Positions 60,015-64,000 of a stretch of DNA of 64,000 nucleotides are shown here, piece after piece (position 1 is the stretch's first letter; each line of letters opens with the position of its first letter). The position numbers and the translations under genes are program-made. The DNA comes from Mesostigma viride (lineage: Eukaryota; Streptophyta; Mesostigmatophyceae; Mesostigmatales; Mesostigmataceae), in NCBI GenBank assembly GCA_009746045.1, contig RPFO01000643.1, forward strand, positions 513,089 to 577,088. Reading direction: 5' to 3'. The notes under the pieces are model-generated. The model saw only the letters and a program-made list of their open reading frames with translations, was not told the DNA's origin and did no database searches.

Positions 60015-60902
60015 TCAGTGGAGCGACACGTTCTCGATGGAAATGAACGACCGAGCAGGGATGTCAGACCGGTTCATGATAAGAGCCGCGGTGCCGACCG
60101 ATCGCGAGTTGTTCGCGGCCGAACTCTCGTCCTCCGTCTCCTCGTCCCCCCCTTCGTCCTCCTCGTCCTCTTCTTCCTCCTCGTCGTCGTCGTCCTCCTG
60201 TTCCGGGAGGTTGTGGTACTCCTTCCCCGCCTCGCAGAGGTCCCACCGCATCGAGTTGTTGTCGTTCACCGCCGACCATATGTTGTGCTGCATCCGGCCG
60301 CAGTTGATGAGCGCGCGGCACGAGAGGGTCGCGAACGAGCAGGTCGTCTCGTGAAGAACGAGGTCCGCGTACTTCCCCACGTGTTTGCAGCCGTCTCCCT
60401 CGAGGAAGAAGCGGCACGGGAAGTGCTCGCACTCGAGTTTGTGCGCCACCAGGTCCTTGCGGAGGAAGGACGCCGTGCACCCGTGAAAGCGGTTCGGACA
60501 CTCGATGTTCTCCTGAGGACACCCGCCGTCGGACCTGTGTTTCAACACGTCATCAGAGGAACCCTCGAACGTGCATCCCCGTTCCCAGTTGATGCACTTT
60601 CGACGTACCAAAGCCGTGATGCGGCCAAGAGTGATGAGGTGTTGATACTTGTACCGCTGCCACGGGGACCTGCACAAAATACACTTGCCGGTGACCGGGG
60701 CGATGATCCCCCCGCGGCGTTTCTGCCTAGACACGAGTTCGCCGAGACACGGCTTGTGACACACGACCGCCTCGCACTTCCCCCCCTCCGTCCGCGTGCG
60801 GCACTCTAACACTACCGGGTTGGAAAGCACGCCCATGCACAGGTGACATTGCAAGTCGTCCGACGAAACCTGGACGACTCGCGAGCATTCGGCGCAATCC
60901 AT
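60015..60902 (-). CDS. RING/TRAF-type zinc-finger protein, possible E3 ubiquitin ligase
   Basis: This 295-residue protein has a Cys-rich N-terminal domain (about 3-80) with C-x2-C pairs and a CHKPC motif that looks like a RING variant, then TRAF-type zinc fingers at about 100-200 (GCTFEGSSDDVLKHR, CPNRFHGCTASFLRKDLVAHKLEC, CRFFLEGDGCKHVGKYADLVLHETTC). An acidic stretch of about 40 Asp/Glu precedes the tail. This is the domain order of SIAH/TRAF E3 ligases, but whether the RING is active needs all eight ligands to be checked. It could modify host ubiquitin pathways. Confidence 0.75.
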   Translation of the reverse strand: MDCAECSRVVQVSSDDLQCHLCMGVLSNPVVLECRTRTEGGKCEAVVCHKPCLGELVSRQKRRGGIIAPVTGKCILCRSPWQRYKYQHLITLGRITALVRRKCINWERGCTFEGSSDDVLKHRSDGGCPQENIECPNRFHGCTASFLRKDLVAHKLECEHFPCRFFLEGDGCKHVGKYADLVLHETTCSFATLSCRALINCGRMQHNIWSAVNDNNSMRWDLCEAGKEYHNLPEQEDDDDEEEEEDEEDEGGDEETEDESSAANNSRSVGTAALIMNRSDIPARSFISIENVSLH

Positions 60903-60983
60903 GGTTACACATGTCCTAGCTTTTTAACACAATTCTTTGAACGAGCGAGCGTTTTATTATCCATTTTATTGATAAGAACCGCC

Positions 60984-61256
60984 ATGAGTATCTGGCATCC
61001 GAATCACAACAACATCGCGGTCCTCCCGGGGACGAAGGAGTGGATCGACGCGTACGGAAGCTTCTACGACAAGCCCGAGTCCGGGATCATGTTCTTCGTG
61101 CGCGACATGCGCCGGGATTTCTACGAGTCTTCCTCTTCGTCTTCCTCCTCCTCCTCTTCCTCCGCGGGCGCGTCTTCCTCTTCGGCGGAGGGGGCGTCGG
61201 GGGACTTCTTCTTGCGCTTAGACACGCGGGCCAGCGCCTTGACCTCCTCGACGTGA
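60984..61256 (+). CDS. Small protein with poly-Ser tail overlapping an antisense gene
   Basis: This 90-residue ORF has a clearly folded-looking N-terminal 48 residues (MSIWHPNHNN ... FFVRDMRRDFYE), followed by a Ser-rich tail. The tail is antisense to the Glu-rich tail of the next gene, since GAG/GAA codons read as CTC/TTC on the other strand. The overlap is 136 bases, so whether the Ser tail is made is open. It is included because the first half has coding character with no alternative on the other strand. Confidence 0.5.
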   Translation: MSIWHPNHNNIAVLPGTKEWIDAYGSFYDKPESGIMFFVRDMRRDFYESSSSSSSSSSSSAGASSSSAEGASGDFFLRLDTRASALTSST

Positions 61257-61585
61257 GGTTCCATGATGACGCGCATGCACTCCTCGGCCCTGTCCTCGTC
61301 GCCGCGGAAGAACTGCAGCAGACGGTCGCGAAGGACGTCCTTCAGCGGCGTCCTCTTCTTCCTGGTCTTCACCATGAGCTTGTCGTCCCTCCCGGTGATA
61401 TTGCACGCGTCCACGCCGGCGCGGATCATGGACGCCAGGATGTCCTCCTGCAGCGACTTCTTGCGCTTGCGGAGAGGGGCGAGGTCCTTCGACGAGGTCT
61501 TCAGCGCGTCGTCCACCTCGATGAACTCGGACGTCATCGAACGCATCTTGTTGCGCCACTCCTCGAGCTCCACGGCCCCGTCCAT
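61121..61585 (-). CDS. Hypothetical protein with coiled coil and acidic tail
   Basis: This 154-residue protein has a helical, Lys/Arg-rich coiled-coil region (about 5-125) containing VKTRKKRTPLKDVL and a tail of about 25 Glu/Asp. The pattern resembles small basic/acidic virion or nucleic-acid-associated proteins in large DNA viruses. It overlaps the plus-strand ORF at 60984 over its last 45 codons. Confidence 0.65.
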   Translation of the reverse strand: MDGAVELEEWRNKMRSMTSEFIEVDDALKTSSKDLAPLRKRKKSLQEDILASMIRAGVDACNITGRDDKLMVKTRKKRTPLKDVLRDRLLQFFRGDEDRAEECMRVIMEPHVEEVKALARVSKRKKKSPDAPSAEEEDAPAEEEEEEEDEEEDS

Positions 61586-61635
61586 CTCGCGTTTGGTGAT
61601 AGGGGATATTTTTTAACGAAGCCACGGAACGCGCC

Positions 61636-62331
61636 TCACAGCCCGGAGAGCTCCGTGTTCATGCCCGGCGCGCCATAAAAGGTGTTGGGAGCGGGACGGC
61701 CCGACTCGCCCATCATACCGAGCGACGTGGACGCGTTGACGGGCGGCATCGAGAACACCGTGGTCTCCGCGTCCGCCCACGTGGGCGCCTGGTAGCGCGG
61801 GTCGTAGGCCATCGTCGGAGGGACGGAGAAACCCGTGGCGCCCGAAGCGCCACACGTGCAGCCGGACTGGTTGTCGAGTTTCACGCTGCCCAGCGCGCCC
61901 GTGGACGCCAGGTTCATCTGCCCGAACTGGCCCAGGTTCAGGGGGATGGGGATGTACTCGCGGAGAGTCTGGATCCCCGTGAACGGCAGGTCCTTGCGGT
62001 TGCTCGTGACGGCCAACACGCCCTCGGACTGTTTCAGCATGGCGCTCACGACGTCCTCCTTGGACGGCATGAGGTCCTTCGCGAACTGCATCTGCGCGTC
62101 GAACCCGCTGCCGAACTGGGCCAGGCGGGGAGCCGCGCGGGTGTCGATGCCGTACGCGTTGTCGTACTCGTCCGAAGGGATCAACTTGGTCTCGGTCCCC
62201 AGCTGCTGGGCCGAACGGAGCGTCTCGAACTCGGGGTCGCCGCACAGCTCCGGAAAAACCTGCGGCCGTTCCCTGGCCCCGATGTAGCTGTCCGGCCTGG
62301 ACTGGGGTGCGTTGCAGTACGGGGCCGCCAT
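61636..62331 (-). CDS. Hypothetical protein, probable structural
   Basis: This 231-residue protein starts at ATG 62331; the longer upstream frame (to 62517) overlaps the next gene and is rejected. It is rich in Pro, Gly, Ser and Met and has no membrane segment. Composition and the many Gly/Pro turns suggest a virion or assembly protein; no family recognised. Confidence 0.6.
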   Translation of the reverse strand: MAAPYCNAPQSRPDSYIGARERPQVFPELCGDPEFETLRSAQQLGTETKLIPSDEYDNAYGIDTRAAPRLAQFGSGFDAQMQFAKDLMPSKEDVVSAMLKQSEGVLAVTSNRKDLPFTGIQTLREYIPIPLNLGQFGQMNLASTGALGSVKLDNQSGCTCGASGATGFSVPPTMAYDPRYQAPTWADAETTVFSMPPVNASTSLGMMGESGRPAPNTFYGAPGMNTELSGL

Positions 62332-62351
62332 GAGTCTGGTATTGTATACTG

Positions 62352-62786
62352 TTAATGCGACATTTTTCTTGGCAGAGGGAAGGCCGAAGGGACTTTCCAA
62401 TCGGGAGGGGGGATGCCTTCGTCCTCGCACTCCCACCTCGTTTCTAGAGCCAGGCCCATGCTGAGGATTTCCTGCTCTCTCCGCTTCGTCCGAATGTACA
62501 GTTCTCCGTTGCAGCACTTTTTCAGGGGATGCATCTCGAAAAAACCGTACTTGTCCGGGTTTCCGTGCCAGAAGTCGCCGTGGTACTCGAACACGGTGGG
62601 AGGGTCGGTGTCCATCGTGAACCCGTCGACGTAGAACGTGCGACCCGTGAACGAGACGAGCTGTTTCTCGCCGCCGTTGCCCGCGTGCTGGATTCGGATG
62701 CCGCGCTCTTTCGCGATCCTAGTCAGCCACCGCTGCGACTTAGGCAGACCGCACACCACCCGCACGCAGAAAGTGATCGCGTTCAT
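62352..62786 (-). CDS. Vsr-like PD-(D/E)XK endonuclease
   Basis: This 144-residue protein has the core YVDGFTMDTDPPTVFEYHG, where D (in VDGF) and E (in FEYHG) form the metal site, followed by DFWHGNPDKY. That His/Trp/His region is typical of small very-short-patch-repair-type nucleases, found in many large viruses. It could act in mismatch-like repair or as a stand-alone nicking enzyme. The C-terminal 30 residues are Trp/Glu/Pro-rich. Confidence 0.7.
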   Translation of the reverse strand: MNAITFCVRVVCGLPKSQRWLTRIAKERGIRIQHAGNGGEKQLVSFTGRTFYVDGFTMDTDPPTVFEYHGDFWHGNPDKYGFFEMHPLKKCCNGELYIRTKRREQEILSMGLALETRWECEDEGIPPPDWKVPSAFPLPRKMSH

Positions 62787-62835
62787 GGCGTCGTCACGTA
62801 ACGATGCGATTTGATTCGAGCGAGCAGGGACGAGC

Positions 62836-63264
62836 TCAAGGACACACCTGGTCCAACAGGGCGTCTAGAGGCCTCAGGACGAAGTGGAACAGGGACGCGT
62901 AGGCCGCCGCGGACGCCAGGATGGTGGCTATGTGCCCCCCGATCGACCAGTCGGGGAAGAAGGCAACGTGGAAGCCGGAACTAGCGACTAGCAGGCCTAT
63001 CACGAAACCGCACGCCGCGCCGGTTACTACGAACTTGCGTTCACTCGAGATATTTTCGTCGAAACTTCTAGACCAACGGACCGCGGCCAAGTTTCCCGCT
63101 CCTAGCAACACGGTGACCATGAACAGGACCCATTCGGTGCCTATCGCGGCCTGCACGTCTTCTCCCGCGAACGAACGGATCGCGGCCATGTACACGGGCA
63201 ACAACGCGGTCAGCGGCGCGGACGAACCTACGATGAGCGCTTTCATGGAGCTATCTAGTTGCAT
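62836..63264 (-). CDS. Four-span membrane protein
   Basis: This 142-residue protein has four hydrophobic segments (about 10-28, 45-62, 78-95 and 108-128) separated by short polar loops. It lies between the Vsr-like nuclease and SSB genes on the same strand. Function unknown. Confidence 0.65.
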   Translation of the reverse strand: MQLDSSMKALIVGSSAPLTALLPVYMAAIRSFAGEDVQAAIGTEWVLFMVTVLLGAGNLAAVRWSRSFDENISSERKFVVTGAACGFVIGLLVASSGFHVAFFPDWSIGGHIATILASAAAYASLFHFVLRPLDALLDQVCP

Positions 63265-63325
63265 GTGTTTGGTCGATATGATAATGCATGAAAATGTTTA
63301 TTAGCATCATACATCATAGCAGTTC

Positions 63326-64000
63326 CTACTCGTCCGAGCGGGACCTCTTGAGTCCCGGCTCCTCGTCGGAAGCCTGGTCCCTGTCCCTGTCCACGAAGCA
63401 GTACCCGTCGGGCATGCGAGAGGACGGGAAGAATTGGAGGGATTGCACGACAGGAGTGCATCCGAACTGCTTGTCCATGAACCACATCCGGGAGACCTCG
63501 AGGATCGCCTGCACCTCGCAGCCCTTCTGCACGTCGGCGAAGGTGGCTGGGCGTTTCTCCTCGTCAAAGAAACGCGTCTGGAAGTGCCCGTCGCGGCAGG
63601 GGACGTTGCACTTGAGAGTGGGAGGGTACTCCTCCTTCTTGGACGGCTTGATGGCGGACGTGTAGAGCTCCTCGACGAGCTCCTCGCTCATCCGCTTGCC
63701 GAACCACTCGACGCACTTTTGGAACGATTGCTGCTTGTTGCGGGCGTCCAGACCGGTCCACATCTCGTAAAAAATGGCCGCGTCCGTGCCCTCGTTCGCG
63801 AACCCGTCGAAGGACAGGTCGAGGGTGTACTTCTTGTCCGCTTGGCCGGTCTTGGACTCGAAGAAGCTGATGCCGAACGGCGCACGCATGCGCGGGGTCT
63901 GGAGTCGCACGGGCGTCCCTTCGACGCCGTAGGACATGAAGGCCGAGAGGGCGCCCGGCCCGGCTTGGCCTCGCCCGGTTCGCTTGGGGTCTTTGTACAG
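63326..64000 (-). CDS. gp2.5-like single-stranded DNA-binding protein (partial)
   Basis: The open frame runs from the right window edge (no stop seen) to 63326, giving at least 224 codons. The ATG at 63937 is internal; the 21 codons upstream of it (DPKRTGRGQ ...) look coding and fit the N-terminus of the family. The conserved core (APFGISFFE ... TLDLSFDGF ... IFYEMWTGL, and VSRMWFMDKQFGCTPVVQS) matches the T7 gp2.5-like SSBs of phycodna-, mimi- and iridoviruses. An acidic, Arg/Asp-rich tail ends it, as expected for an SSB. It binds unwound DNA during replication. Confidence 0.75.
   Translation of the reverse strand: MYKDPKRTGRGQAGPGALSAFMSYGVEGTPVRLQTPRMRAPFGISFFESKTGQADKKYTLDLSFDGFANEGTDAAIFYEMWTGLDARNKQQSFQKCVEWFGKRMSEELVEELYTSAIKPSKKEEYPPTLKCNVPCRDGHFQTRFFDEEKRPATFADVQKGCEVQAILEVSRMWFMDKQFGCTPVVQSLQFFPSSRMPDGYCFVDRDRDQASDEEPGLKRSRSDE

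Noticed and set aside
1-64000. CRISPR arrays, rRNA, tRNA and insertion sequences
   Set aside because: No regularly spaced direct repeats outside coding arrays, no cloverleaf-like sequence noticed by eye, and no transposase or terminal inverted repeats.

Overview
The window looks like one piece of a GC-rich, gene-dense genome of a large eukaryotic DNA virus of the phylum Nucleocytoviricota. It carries a D5-type SF3 helicase (52364-54676), a separate archaeo-eukaryotic primase (43076-44416), an A22-type Holliday junction resolvase (49258-49851), a YqaJ-type exonuclease (48320-49186), a D6/D11-type SF2 helicase (21682-23691), a gp2.5-type ssDNA-binding protein running off the right edge, and KilA-N/BRO proteins. 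Several genes sit behind eukaryotic-type TATA boxes, and some end near AATAAA. No major capsid protein, DNA polymerase or RNA polymerase subunit is present here, so I do not assign a family. A Rieske oxygenase with a transit-peptide-like start suggests an aquatic, possibly photosynthetic, protist host; that is inference.

Layout. 1-4.8 kb: small zinc-knuckle proteins, a membrane protein, a BRO-N protein and unknowns. 4.8-9.2 kb: a 1459-residue protein with formin-like polyproline and a C-terminal OTU protease. 9.2-17.8 kb: unknown proteins, a 37-residue zinc knuckle, a 1307-residue Ser/Gly/Thr-rich protein, a 45-residue basic peptide and probable virion components. 17.9-23.7 kb: Rieske oxygenase, GNAT-like protein, a lipid-anchored mini-protein, a multi-pass membrane protein and the SF2 helicase. 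23.7-29.1 kb: a PAN-domain surface protein followed by three more single-span membrane proteins. 29.1-40.7 kb: class II (B12-dependent) ribonucleotide reductase, then a fibre locus with a 2566-codon LamG-repeat gene whose reading frame continues past one in-frame TAG.

40.8-48.3 kb: small membrane proteins, a degenerate capping-guanylyltransferase-like protein, the primase, a SLATT protein and a membrane-anchored coiled-coil protein. 48.3-54.7 kb: recombination and replication block. 54.7-56.4 kb: two KilA-N plus PD-(D/E)XK paralogues in tandem, each behind its own TATA box and a TGACGTCA palindrome; only one keeps the nuclease residues. 56.5-64 kb: a second fibre locus, a RING/TRAF-type ubiquitin-ligase-like protein, a Vsr-like nuclease and the partial SSB.

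The genes suggest a virus that makes its own dNTPs, replicates and recombines its DNA, displays long multidomain fibres and a tail-anchored adhesin, and carries several host-interaction factors (OTU protease, RING/TRAF, SLATT, Rieske). Starts were set at ATG throughout; GTG/TTG starts were not accepted because the expression signals look eukaryotic. There is almost no gene-free space: no gap exceeds 300 bases. No tRNA, rRNA, CRISPR array or insertion sequence was seen.
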